Source of the DNA: Paraburkholderia piptadeniae
Lineage (GTDB): Bacteria > Pseudomonadota > Gammaproteobacteria > Burkholderiales > Burkholderiaceae
NCBI RefSeq assembly: GCF_900007165.1
Contig: NZ_CYGY02000043.1
Location: forward strand, 1 to 64,000
DNA length: 64,000 bases
Reading direction: 5' to 3'
The notes beneath the pieces are model-generated. The model did no database searches and was not told the origin of the DNA. It was given only the letters and a program-made list of their open reading frames with translations. The stretch's first letter is position 1, and every line of letters begins with the position of its first letter. Shown here piece by piece: positions 1 through 7,961 of this stretch. Both the position numbers and the translations under genes were made by a program.

Positions 1-521
1 ATCGTCAGGCCCGGAATGATGAACTTGAAGATCGTGATCGCCGTGTTGGCGCGCGCAAAAACCTTCACGCCCCAGTAGTTCAGCAGGAAGTAGATGACCA
101 CCAGCACCGCCGAGAGCAGCAACCCCGGTGCCGTCAGTTCGCTGTTGACGAACAGGTTGTGCGCCCACTCGTACGGCCACGTGCTCATGTACTGGATGGA
201 GGCCTCGGCCTCGATCGGAATCACCGACACGATCGCGATCCAGTTGGCCCATGCGCTGATGAAGCCCACCAGCGCGCCATGCGAATAGCGCGCGTAGCGC
301 ACCATGCCGCCCGACTCGGGGAACATCGACCCTAACTCGGCATACGTCAGCGCGATCGCGAGAATCACCACCGCGCCGATCACCCACGCGCAGATCGCGG
401 CCGGACCTGCAATCTTGGCCGCCTTCCAGGCGCCGAACAGCCAGCCCGATCCGATGATCGAGCCGAGCCCCGTCAGCATCAGCGCGAATGGGCCAATGTG
501 CCGTTGAATAGAACTTTTCAC
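1..521 (-). CDS. APC-superfamily amino acid permease (5' part only)
   Basis: N-terminal 173 codons of an inner-membrane amino acid/polyamine permease; the gene runs off the left edge of the window. The visible protein starts MKSSIQRHIG and has the APC first-helix glycine-rich segment (LTGLGSIIGSGWLFG), followed by alternating hydrophobic segments near residues 40-58, 85-105 and 140-160. The start is GTG at 521-519, chosen because AGGAGAAGAC ends immediately before it and gives a strong Shine-Dalgarno site. The substrate cannot be told. It is transcribed away from the cold-shock gene, so the 525-bp gap holds both promoters. The APC family assignment is firm. Confidence 0.85.
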   Translation of the reverse strand, partial: MKSSIQRHIGPFALMLTGLGSIIGSGWLFGAWKAAKIAGPAAICAWVIGAVVILAIALTYAELGSMFPESGGMVRYARYSHGALVGFISAWANWIAIVSVIPIEAEASIQYMSTWPYEWAHNLFVNSELTAPGLLLSAVLVVIYFLLNYWGVKVFARANTAITIFKFIIPGLT

Positions 522-692
522 GTCTTCTCCTGTGTCGACGGGGTTGGGCTTTAGCGCTTGCTCCCGTCCCATGCAAGATGGTTACTATCTGAAAGCACGC
601 CGCTACCGCGTGCCACGAGAGACGGCTGGAGGTCATCCAAAAGACTAGGGCATACGGAGGGCGGGCGCGAGTCCGGGCTGCGGGTTATGCCA

Positions 693-735
693 GGTGCAAC
701 CGGTCGCGCGCGGGGCGTAGTTTAACGGTTGCACC
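693..735. promoter_or_regulatory. 10-bp inverted repeat, possible operator
   Basis: GGTGCAACCG (693-702) is repeated in inverted orientation as CGGTTGCACC (726-735), with centres 33 bp apart, about three helical turns. It lies between the divergent permease and cold-shock genes. The spacing suits a dimeric regulator binding two half-sites or a looping pair. No regulator is assigned. Confidence 0.35.
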
Positions 736-855
736 GCCCGATTGCAGTCAAAAAGCGTATCCGCCCTATAAAAAAATCAAGAACATAGCAAGCTATGTAA
801 GACAAGCGGTGTAGCGCTGATATCCCCGTCCTATATGGGGATTTAAAGATTGCGG

Positions 856-884
856 TTGACCTTCTCTCGAAATGCCCGTATAAA
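856..884 (+). promoter_or_regulatory. sigma70 promoter of the cold-shock gene
   Basis: TTGACC (856-861) and TATAAA (879-884) are separated by exactly 17 bp. The predicted start near 891 gives a 5' leader of about 155 nt, the long-leader architecture known for cspA-type mRNAs. Confidence 0.65.
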
Positions 885-990
885 GAACGGGCAGGATTTC
901 AAGCGGCGAGTGAATTGGTCTTTCGTAGTTCGCCCATCAACGGTACTCCGGTTGGTCCCATTACCCTTCCTTGATTTTCATGCACCCTCG

Positions 991-1020
991 GGCTACGGCC
1001 TTTTTTTTGGCTTCGGCCTT
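991..1020 (+). promoter_or_regulatory. Tandem UNCG-tetraloop hairpins in the csp leader
   Basis: GGCTACGGCCTT (991-1002) and GGCTTCGGCCTT (1009-1020) form an 18-nt-period repeat. In RNA each folds as GGC-UNCG-GCC, with UACG then UUCG, both members of the very stable UNCG tetraloop class. The first is followed by eight U residues, like a miniature intrinsic terminator. The repeat ends about 13 nt before the Shine-Dalgarno AGGA of the cold-shock gene. A cold or CspA-controlled attenuation role is inference. Confidence 0.45.
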
Positions 1021-1046
1021 GTTCACCATTTTTAGGAAAAAGTAAT

Positions 1047-1250
1047 ATGGAAACCGGTACCGTCAAGTGGTTCAACGACGCAAAGGGCTTTGGCTTCATC
1101 ACGCCGGACGCCGGCGGTGAAGACCTGTTCGCGCATTTCTCGGAAATCCGCGTCGAAGGCTTCAAGACGCTGCAGGAAAACCAAAAGGTTACCTACGACG
1201 TCAAGACGGGCCCGAAGGGCAAGCAAGCCGCTAACATCAAGCCGGCCTAA
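1047..1250 (+). CDS. cspA: Cold-shock protein, CspA family
   Basis: A 67-residue single cold-shock domain that binds single-stranded RNA and DNA and acts as an RNA chaperone. RNP1 is KGFGFI (residues 13-18) and RNP2 is DLFAHF (26-31). The length is normal for the family. AGGA lies about 10 nt before the ATG. The gene stands alone, with its own promoter about 160 bp upstream, a structured leader and a strong terminator just after the stop. Family members can be cold-inducible or constitutive; the long leader argues for post-transcriptional control here. The symbol is a family-level name. Confidence 0.95.
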   Translation: METGTVKWFNDAKGFGFITPDAGGEDLFAHFSEIRVEGFKTLQENQKVTYDVKTGPKGKQAANIKPA

Positions 1251-1272
1251 GCTTCGCCTCCTTCTGGAACGC

Positions 1273-1300
1273 AAAAAACCCCGCCTCGGCGGGGTTTTTT
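1273..1300 (+). terminator. Rho-independent terminator after the csp gene
   Basis: A6 then CCCCGC-CTCG-GCGGGG then T6, 23 nt after the csp stop. The A and T tracts flank both sides, so it could also terminate the convergent yegD-like gene that ends at 1343. Confidence 0.9.
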
Positions 1301-1342
1301 GTTTATTGCCCGATGCGATTATCGGCGCGCGATATGAGATCT

Positions 1343-2611
1343 TTACCGGAATAGACTTCGCGCGTGAATGCCCAAACCTGTTGCGACGCTAGCGAGCCGG
1401 TCGCCGAAAACAGGACGCGCATCGGGAAACGCCGCCGCCAGCGCGCCCGACAGAAACGCGAGCCCCGTCGATCCGCCCGTGAAGTACAGCGCATCGACGT
1501 CGCGCGGCGCGACGCCTGCCCGTTGCACCGTTTCGCGCGCAGCCTGCACGATGCGCTGCGTCTCGTCCTTGCCAGCCGCGATCAGTTGCGCTTCGTCGAA
1601 AGCAAGGCGCAAGTCCTCCTCGACGATCTCCAGATCGATCAACGTCTCGCCGCCCGCCGCGACGCCGATCTTCGCTTCCTCCGCGTGCGCAGCAAGCGCA
1701 TGGCCAAAGCGCTGCTCGACGACGCGCATCAGCCGGTCGTGATGACGCGTGTCCGAGTAAAGATGCCGCATCAACCCCAGTTCCGATACACGCTTCGGCG
1801 TGTAAATCGTGTTGATCAGATGCCACGTCGCAAGGTCGAAATAAACGCGGTTCGGCACTTCACGGCCTTCGGGATCGAGCGACTGATAGCCGAGCTCGCG
1901 CAGGATCGTGACTAACTCGACGCGCCGGTCGAAATCCGTTCCGGCGACGTGTACGCCGTGGTGCGCCAGCACGTCGTCCTTGCGCTCCAGACGCTTCATC
2001 CGCTCCGGGCCGACACGCACCAGCGAGAAGTCCGACGTGCCCCCGCCGATATCCGCGACCAGCACGAGCCCCTCTTGTGTCAGATGTGCTTCGTAGTCGA
2101 ACGCGGCCGCGATCGGCTCGTACTGGAAGTGAATCTCTTGCAAGCCGACCGAACGCGCCGCCGCTTCCAGTTGCTGCTGCGCGAGCAGGTCGGCTTGCGG
2201 ATCGTCGTCGACGAAAAACACCGGGCGCCCGAGTACCGCGCGGCTGATCGGCGTGCCCGCCGCCAGCTCCGCGCACCGCTTCAGATGCGTGACGAAGATC
2301 GCGATGACGTCGGTGTACTTGATCGCGCTGCCATCGCCGAGATCGGTCGTGTTTTCGGCGAGCGGCGAGCCGAGAATGCTCTTCATCGAGCGCATCAGGC
2401 GGCCGTCGAAACCGTCGATATACGCGTCGAGCGCAGCGCGGCCGTACTCGCGTGTGTTTTCGTCGGTGTTGAAGAAGACGGCGGTCGGCAGCGTCGTGTA
2501 CGCGCCTTCGACGGGCGCCAGCTTCAACACAGCTTGTTCAGCCGACGGGCCGCCGACCGGGACGGCGACTGCCGAGTTAGACGTGCCGAAGTCAATCGCG
2601 CAATAAGTCAT
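1343..2611 (-). CDS. yegD: Hsp70-family protein, YegD-like
   Basis: A 422-residue actin-fold ATPase of the Hsp70 superfamily. The phosphate-1 loop is IDFGTSNS (residues 6-13), the phosphate-2 loop DIGGGTSDF is near 187-195, and the adenosine motif TGGSTG is near 378-383. The protein ends shortly after the nucleotide-binding domain, so the substrate-binding domain of DnaK is absent, which is typical of YegD. No co-chaperone gene lies nearby. The start is the first ATG, giving MTYCAIDFGTS, the expected N-terminus. It is divergent from the MFS gene at 2874. The molecular role of YegD proteins is not well defined. Confidence 0.85.
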   Translation of the reverse strand: MTYCAIDFGTSNSAVAVPVGGPSAEQAVLKLAPVEGAYTTLPTAVFFNTDENTREYGRAALDAYIDGFDGRLMRSMKSILGSPLAENTTDLGDGSAIKYTDVIAIFVTHLKRCAELAAGTPISRAVLGRPVFFVDDDPQADLLAQQQLEAAARSVGLQEIHFQYEPIAAAFDYEAHLTQEGLVLVADIGGGTSDFSLVRVGPERMKRLERKDDVLAHHGVHVAGTDFDRRVELVTILRELGYQSLDPEGREVPNRVYFDLATWHLINTIYTPKRVSELGLMRHLYSDTRHHDRLMRVVEQRFGHALAAHAEEAKIGVAAGGETLIDLEIVEEDLRLAFDEAQLIAAGKDETQRIVQAARETVQRAGVAPRDVDALYFTGGSTGLAFLSGALAAAFPDARPVFGDRLASVATGLGIHARSLFR

Positions 2612-2873
2612 GGCAGGAAACGCCGCTCGCGCTGGCGCGCACAGAAAGAGGACGGGCTTTGTAACATGAAAGCGGTGACACCATCAACCGACAGCAACCC
2701 CGACAGCGCCCCATAGCGCACCGGTCACCTGGCCGGCGCCGAGGAACGCAATTTGCTCCGTTGAAGGGTCGCGCCGCGCACGGATGAATCCGACAGGATA
2801 CCCCGTCAGATTGCCCAGCTTGCAGAACCTTCCGATCACTCGACGGATCACATTCGAACATTCAGGAGACTCG

Positions 2874-4343
2874 ATGGACGAATCCTCCGCCGCCACGATT
2901 CGCAGCGACTCGACGACCATCGTCGAGACCGATCTGCCATCGCGGCTCGACCGCTTGCCCTGGGGGCGCTTTCACACGCTGATCGTCGTCGCGCTCGGCG
3001 TGACGTGGCTGCTCGACGGGCTGGAGGTGACGCTCGCGGGCTCGGTGGCGAGCGCGCTGAAGTCGAGCGCGGTGCTGCGCTTCTCGAACGCGGAGGTCGG
3101 CCTCGCGGGCAGCGCGTATATCGCCGGCGCGGTGCTGGGCGCGCTCGGCTTCGGCTGGCTGACCGACAGGCTCGGGCGGCGCAAGCTGTTTTTCATCACG
3201 CTCGCGTTGTATCTGGCGGCCACGGCGGCGACGGCCTTTTCGTGGAATCTCGCAAGTTTTCTCGTCTTTCGCTTTCTGACGGGCGCGGGTATCGGCGGCG
3301 AATACACGGCGATCAACTCGACGATCCAGGAGTTCACGCCCGCCCGCGTGCGCGGCCACACCGACCTCGCGATCAACGGCACGTTCTGGATCGGCGCGGC
3401 TCTGGGCGCGTTCGGCTCGCTGATTCTGCTCGATCCGCATCTGCTGCCCGGCGACTGGGGCTGGCGCGCGTGCTTTTTCATCGGCGCGGCGCTCGCGCTG
3501 GCGATTCTGCCGATGCGCGCCTGGATACCCGAAAGCCCGCGCTGGCTGCTGACGCACGGCGAAGAAAAAGAGGCGCGCTCGATTGTCGAAAGCATCGAAA
3601 CACGTTTTCGCGCGGCCAATCACACGTTCGCCGACGACGGCCTGAACCGCCTGCGTCTGCGGGCTCGCGAGCGCACGACGCTGCGCGAGGTTTTCCACAC
3701 GCTGTTCATGCTGCACCGACGTCGCGCGCTGGTAGGTCTGTCGCTGATGACCGCGCAGGCGTTCTTCTACAACGCGATTTTCTTCACCTACGCGCTCGTG
3801 CTGACCGACTTCTATCACGTGCCGGGCGAGCACATCGGCTGGTACATCCTGCCGTTCGCGTTCGGCAATTTCACGGGGCCGCTGCTGATCGGCAGGCTGT
3901 TCGACGTGATCGGCCGACGCAAGATGATCGCCGCGACGTACGCGCTGTCGGGAATCCTGCTGACCGTCAGCGGCTATATGTTTGAAAAGGAAATGCTCTC
4001 CGTGACGACGCAGACGATCTCGTGGATGGTGATTTTCTTTTTCGCTTCGGCGGCCGCGAGTTCCGCGTATCTGACCGTCAGCGAATCGTTCCCGCTCGAA
4101 ATCCGCGCGCTCGCAATTGCGGTGTTCTACGCGTTCGGAACGGCGCTTGGCGGCATCGCGGGACCGGCCTTCTTCGGCCGGCTGATCGACACGCATCAGC
4201 GCAGCGAAGTCTTTTCCGGCTATCTGGTCGGCTCGGCGCTGATGCTCGCCGCCGCGCTGATCGCCGCGATCTGGGGCGTCGATGCCGAACGGCGGTCGCT
4301 CGAAACCGTCGCGACGCCGCTGTCCGCCGTCGACAGCGAGTAG
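2874..4343 (+). CDS. MFS transporter, sugar-porter-like
   Basis: A 489-residue, 12-helix inner-membrane secondary transporter. The loop 2-3 motif DRLGRR is at residues 98-103, a second copy (DVIGRR) lies in the C-terminal half, and PESPRWL occurs in the central cytoplasmic loop, a signature of the sugar-porter/metabolite:H+ symporter group. Start ATG 2874 is preceded by AGGAG at 2864-2868; a longer reading from 2784 lacks a ribosome site and adds a hydrophilic leader unlike the family. Substrate unknown. It is divergent from the yegD-like gene and convergent with the nitroreductase, so probably a single-gene unit. Confidence 0.85.
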   Translation: MDESSAATIRSDSTTIVETDLPSRLDRLPWGRFHTLIVVALGVTWLLDGLEVTLAGSVASALKSSAVLRFSNAEVGLAGSAYIAGAVLGALGFGWLTDRLGRRKLFFITLALYLAATAATAFSWNLASFLVFRFLTGAGIGGEYTAINSTIQEFTPARVRGHTDLAINGTFWIGAALGAFGSLILLDPHLLPGDWGWRACFFIGAALALAILPMRAWIPESPRWLLTHGEEKEARSIVESIETRFRAANHTFADDGLNRLRLRARERTTLREVFHTLFMLHRRRALVGLSLMTAQAFFYNAIFFTYALVLTDFYHVPGEHIGWYILPFAFGNFTGPLLIGRLFDVIGRRKMIAATYALSGILLTVSGYMFEKEMLSVTTQTISWMVIFFFASAAASSAYLTVSESFPLEIRALAIAVFYAFGTALGGIAGPAFFGRLIDTHQRSEVFSGYLVGSALMLAAALIAAIWGVDAERRSLETVATPLSAVDSE

Positions 4344-4355
4344 TCGCACGCCCAT

Positions 4356-4379
4356 GAAAAACGCGGCCCTCGGGCCGCG
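4356..4379 (-). terminator. Rho-independent terminator for the nitroreductase gene
   Basis: CGCGGCCC / GGGCCGCG inverted repeat (4362-4379), followed on the minus strand by TTTTT. It lies in the convergent gap between the MFS gene and the nitroreductase gene. Confidence 0.75.
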
Positions 4380-4417
4380 CCCTGTCATCGTGCAAACTCA
4401 CTCGGCTCGCGGATCGC

Positions 4418-5011
4418 TCAGAACGCCTTGTTCCACGCGCCCGCATAGGCGACGTCGCCGAGCGGCAGACGCACGCGCGCCGATTTCTCACGCTCACGCA
4501 GCACAGGGTCGAGCTTGTCGATATCGCCGTAATGCGCAAGCGAAATCATCGCGATCACTTCGACGTCGTCGGGCACCGAAAACGCCTTGCGGAATGCGTT
4601 CACGTCGAAGCCGCTCATCTGATGCGCGGCGAGTCCGAGCGCGTGCGCCTGCAAGACCAGCGACATCGCCGCCGCACCTGCGTCGTACGGCGCGCAGCGG
4701 TTCACGTCGCCCTTCGACGTCAGCGTGTGCGTTGTCACGCAGATCAGCACCGGCGCATTCGCGTTCCAAGCCTGATTGAACGGCACGAGCGTGTTGAATG
4801 CTTTCTTGAACGCCACTTCGTCTGTCGAGCGATCGAACACGACGAAGCGCCACGGCTGCATGTTGTACGACGAAGGCGCCCAGCGCGCCGCTTCGAGCAC
4901 CGCGCGCAGTTGCTCGCGGCTGACCGGCTCGCTCGAATACGCGCGCGGGCTCCAGCGGCCGGCGATCAGTTCATGAATGGGAACGTCGGTGGGTGCGGGT
5001 TTGTTGGTCAT
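4418..5011 (-). CDS. Nitroreductase-family FMN oxidoreductase
   Basis: About 197 residues of the NfsB/FRP-like fold, expected to bind FMN and reduce nitro compounds, quinones or enals with NAD(P)H. Visible features are the N-terminal RWSPRAY block, which contacts FMN phosphate in this family, the segment RWAPSSYNMQPWRF, and a C-terminal LPLGDVAY stretch. I chose the ATG at 5011 because GAGAG lies 6-7 nt upstream; two in-frame starts at 5035 and 5017 would add up to 8 residues but have poorer sites. The physiological substrate is unknown. Confidence 0.85.
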   Translation of the reverse strand: MTNKPAPTDVPIHELIAGRWSPRAYSSEPVSREQLRAVLEAARWAPSSYNMQPWRFVVFDRSTDEVAFKKAFNTLVPFNQAWNANAPVLICVTTHTLTSKGDVNRCAPYDAGAAAMSLVLQAHALGLAAHQMSGFDVNAFRKAFSVPDDVEVIAMISLAHYGDIDKLDPVLREREKSARVRLPLGDVAYAGAWNKAF

Positions 5012-5247
5012 GCGCATCTCTCGGTCGAAATTCATGAATGGCGGGCCGTAGCCCGAGGGCCCACTAGGATAACCGAGGCGTCCCGATCCCGCTTCGCGCG
5101 TCGTGCAGATACAAATCGCGAGAGCGCATAGGAAAAGCGCGCCGCGGCTCTTCGGCTGCGACGCGCTGTGAGGGGGATTCGAAACGCTTGCTTCTGCTTC
5201 GAAACGTGGTCTCTAAAGGGATGCAAACCGACGCCGCGACGAAAGCG

Positions 5248-6534
5248 TCAGACAGCGGCCTGACTCACCACACGGCGTTCACCGCGATTGATCCGCAGCA
5301 CGATGATCGACGCGACGAGGCACAAGCCGCCCGAGATCATCGACGCAACCGTATACGTGCCGAGGCTCGCGCGCAGCATGCCCGCGCCAAGCGCCGCGAA
5401 CGCCGCGCCGAGCTGGTGCCCCGCGACGACCCAGCCGAACACGACAGGCGCCGACTCCTTGCCGTAGACATCGGTGGCAAGTCGCACGGTCGGCGGAACG
5501 GTCGCGATCCAGTCGAGGCCGTAGAACACGGCAAAAAGCGGCAGTCCGAAGAAGTCGATGCCGAACGCGTGCGGCAGATAGATCAGCGACAGGCCGCGCA
5601 GCCCGTAGTACCAGAACAGGAGCACGCGGGCGTTGAAGCGGTCCGACAGCCAGCCCGACAGCGTCGTGCCGAACAGATCGAAGATCCCCATTGCCGCGAG
5701 CAGCGATGCGCCCTGCACTTCCGTCATCCCGTAGTCGCCGCACATCGCGATCAGGTGCGTGCCGACATAACCGTTCGTGCTCGCGCCGCAGATGAAGAAG
5801 CTGAAGAACAGCAGCCAGAAGTCGCGCGTCTTGCTTGCCGAGGCCAGCGTGCCGAACGCGATCGCAAGCGGATTTTGCTTGCTCATGTCGGACCGGATGG
5901 GCGCGTCGGCGGGTGCGCCGTACGGACGCAGCGCCATGTCGGCGGGACGCTCCGGCAGCAGGAATGCGACGAGCGGCAGCACGACGGCCGCGGCCGCCGC
6001 GACCGTCCACACGACGGGCCGCCAGCCGTGATGCTGCGCGATCGCCGCGAGCAGCGGCAGGAACACGAGCTGGCCCGTCGCCGAACTGGCAGTGAGAATG
6101 CCCATCACGAGACCGCGATGCGTCGTGAACCAGCGGTTGACGACGGTTGCCGACAGCGTCAGCGCCGCCACGCCCGTCGCGCCGCCGACCATCACGCCCC
6201 ACACGAGGATCATCTGCCACGGATGCGTCATCAGCGACGATAAGCCGACGCCCGCCGCCATCGTGCCGAGCGCCGTCAGGATGGTCGGGCGCACGCCGAA
6301 GCGCTGCATCGCCGCCGCCGCGAACGGGCCCATCAGCCCATACAGCGCGATATTCACTGAAATCGCCAGCGAGATCGTCGCGCGGCTCCAGCCGAAATCA
6401 TGTTCGAGCGGCACCATCATCACGCTCGGCGTCGCGCGCGTGCCGGCCGCCGCGAGCAACACCAGAAAGACCACCGCCACGGCCAGCCAGCCGTAGTGGA
6501 AACGCCCACTTATCATTCTTGCTGCCCAGTTCAT
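5248..6534 (-). CDS. MFS transporter, oxalate/monocarboxylate-type
   Basis: A 428-residue 12-helix transporter with the N-terminal FHYGWLAVAVVFLVLL segment and the overall pattern of the OFA/monocarboxylate MFS group. Hydrophobic helices alternate throughout, and a hydrophilic loop near residues 200-230 separates the two six-helix halves. ATG 6534 has TTGGAG just upstream. The gene is divergent from a TetR-family regulator with a 140-155 bp gap containing a perfect operator-like palindrome, so it is probably the regulated target. Substrate unknown. Confidence 0.82.
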   Translation of the reverse strand: MNWAARMISGRFHYGWLAVAVVFLVLLAAAGTRATPSVMMVPLEHDFGWSRATISLAISVNIALYGLMGPFAAAAMQRFGVRPTILTALGTMAAGVGLSSLMTHPWQMILVWGVMVGGATGVAALTLSATVVNRWFTTHRGLVMGILTASSATGQLVFLPLLAAIAQHHGWRPVVWTVAAAAAVVLPLVAFLLPERPADMALRPYGAPADAPIRSDMSKQNPLAIAFGTLASASKTRDFWLLFFSFFICGASTNGYVGTHLIAMCGDYGMTEVQGASLLAAMGIFDLFGTTLSGWLSDRFNARVLLFWYYGLRGLSLIYLPHAFGIDFFGLPLFAVFYGLDWIATVPPTVRLATDVYGKESAPVVFGWVVAGHQLGAAFAALGAGMLRASLGTYTVASMISGGLCLVASIIVLRINRGERRVVSQAAV

Positions 6535-6604
6535 CGGTTCTCCAATGGGTTCGCCGTACTCTATGCTTCACAGCACGGATTTTTACCAACTGCGTAAAGG
6601 ATTT

Positions 6605-6620
6605 GTGACCGGTCTGTCAC
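6605..6620. promoter_or_regulatory. Imperfect dyad, possible second TetR operator
   Basis: GTGACCGGTCTGTCAC is an interrupted dyad with GTGAC/GTCAC arms, 35 bp from the perfect palindrome at 6640-6655 in the same divergent gap. It could be a weaker second site. Confidence 0.35.
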
Positions 6621-6639
6621 AATCAGACTTGCGATCTTA

Positions 6640-6655
6640 GTTACCAATCGGTAAC
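6640..6655. promoter_or_regulatory. Perfect palindrome, likely TetR-family operator
   Basis: GTTACC-AATC-GGTAAC is a perfect 6+4+6 inverted repeat located 20-35 bp before the tetR start and about 105 bp before the MFS start. Position and symmetry fit autoregulation by the adjacent TetR-type repressor. Binding is inferred. Confidence 0.6.
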
Positions 6656-6674
6656 ATGTCAAGGCGTCTTACTC

Positions 6675-7322
6675 GTGGATCACAAGACCATGGCCAATTC
6701 CGTCACCACCAAATCCGCGCCGAGCCGCCGCACACAGACGGCCGGCTCCGAAGCGCAGCGGCATCTGCTACGCGCCGCCGCCGACCTGTTCTACCGGGAA
6801 GGCGTGCGGGCGGTGGGCGTCGATGCCGTCGTCGAGCGCGCAGGCGTCAACAAGATGAGCCTGTATCGCCAGTTCTCGTCAAAGGACGATCTGGTGGTCG
6901 CGTATCTGGAAGAGTCGGACCGGCAGTTCTTCAAACGCTTCGACGAGAGCATCGCAAAGCATCCCGGCGAGCCGAAGAAGCAGATCGCGCAGTATTTCGA
7001 GGATCTGTCGGGGCGCGCATCGAAAGACGACTATCGCGGCTGCCCGTTCGTCAACGTGTCGGCGGAATTTCCGGAACCCTCGCATCCGGCGAGGCTGTGC
7101 GTGCTGAACAACAAGACGAAGCTGATGCAGCGGTTGAACGAGCTTTGCGCCGCTGCGGGCGCGCGCGATCCGGACGAACTCGCGAATGCCCTTGCGCTGC
7201 TGATCGAGGGCGTTTATGCATCGAGCCAGACGTATGGGCCGGGCTGCGGGCCGATCAAGGTCGCGCCGCTCGTCGCTGTGCAGCTTGTCGCACAGGCATG
7301 CAGAGAGGCGCCCGTAAAATAG
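6675..7322 (+). CDS. TetR/AcrR-family transcriptional regulator
   Basis: A 215-residue dimeric repressor. The N-terminal helix-turn-helix covers about residues 28-75: AADLFYREGVRAVGVDAVVERAGV, then the recognition-helix region MSLYRQFSSKDDLV typical of TetR proteins. The C-terminal two-thirds is the variable ligand-binding domain. The start is uncertain: GTG 6675 and ATG 6690 are both in frame and neither has a strong ribosome site. It sits divergently from the MFS gene, across a perfect palindrome, so local autoregulation and control of the transporter are likely. Ligand unknown. Confidence 0.85.
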   Translation: MDHKTMANSVTTKSAPSRRTQTAGSEAQRHLLRAAADLFYREGVRAVGVDAVVERAGVNKMSLYRQFSSKDDLVVAYLEESDRQFFKRFDESIAKHPGEPKKQIAQYFEDLSGRASKDDYRGCPFVNVSAEFPEPSHPARLCVLNNKTKLMQRLNELCAAAGARDPDELANALALLIEGVYASSQTYGPGCGPIKVAPLVAVQLVAQACREAPVK

Positions 7323-7358
7323 CGGTTTGGATTCCGCTTTTGCCGCACGCCTTACATC

Positions 7359-7940
7359 ATGCCCTCGACGCCTTCCGAATCGCACGACCCCAGCCACGAC
7401 GCCATTCTCGAAGCCACCCGTCACTGGCTGACACGGGCCGTCATCGGGCTGAATCTTTGTCCGTTCGCGAAAGCGGTGCACGTGAAGAACCAGATCCGCT
7501 ACGCGATCAGCGAGGCAACCGACATGGAAGGCGTGCTCGCCGATCTGGAAACGGAACTACGCACGCTGGCGGAATCCGACCCCGCCGATATCGACACGAC
7601 GCTGCTGATCATCCCGCGCGCGCTCGCCGATTTTCTCGAGTACAACGACTGTCTGTTCTTCGCGGACCGGATGCTGAAGCAGTTGCGGCTGGAAGGCACG
7701 CTGCAGATCGCGAGCTTTCACCCGCTTTATCAGTTCAACGGCAGCGGCCCCGACGATATCGAGAACTACACGAACCGTTCGCCCTGGCCGATCCTGCATC
7801 TGCTGCGGGAAGCGAGCATCGAGCGTGCGGTCGACGCCTTTCCGGACGCCGCCGACATCTACGAACGCAACGAGGAAACCATGCGCCGCCTCGGCCCGGA
7901 CGGCTGGCGCAAGTGGATGAGCGAGCCCGCCAAAGACTGA
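7359..7940 (+). CDS. DUF1415 family protein
   Basis: A 193-residue soluble protein recognised as the DUF1415 family by the conserved block RAVIGLNLCPFAKAV near residues 26-40, followed by FHPLYQF and NRSPWP segments. There is no signal peptide and no membrane segment. The conserved Cys in the LCPFA block suggests a thiol role, but no function is established. It follows tetR by 36 bp on the same strand and may be co-transcribed. It is convergent with the methyltransferase gene, with only about 20 bp between stops. Confidence 0.75.
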   Translation: MPSTPSESHDPSHDAILEATRHWLTRAVIGLNLCPFAKAVHVKNQIRYAISEATDMEGVLADLETELRTLAESDPADIDTTLLIIPRALADFLEYNDCLFFADRMLKQLRLEGTLQIASFHPLYQFNGSGPDDIENYTNRSPWPILHLLREASIERAVDAFPDAADIYERNEETMRRLGPDGWRKWMSEPAKD

Positions 7941-7961
7941 CGGGGTAACGTTCACCGCACC

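Larger units (their letters stand above)
522..1046. other. Divergent intergenic region, permease / cold-shock gene
   Basis: This 525-bp gap has no convincing gene. It holds the permease leader, with a small hairpin GCACGC/GCGTGC at 595-613, a 10-bp inverted repeat (GGTGCAACCG at 693-702, CGGTTGCACC at 726-735), a good sigma70 promoter (856-884) and the roughly 155-nt leader of the cold-shock gene. A short open frame at 850-1035 lies inside that leader; it has no Shine-Dalgarno site and I do not treat it as coding. Confidence 0.6.

Noticed and set aside
2862..4388. A 508-codon minus-strand frame opposite the MFS gene
   Set aside because: Arg-rich shadow of a membrane protein gene; no homology and no ribosome site.
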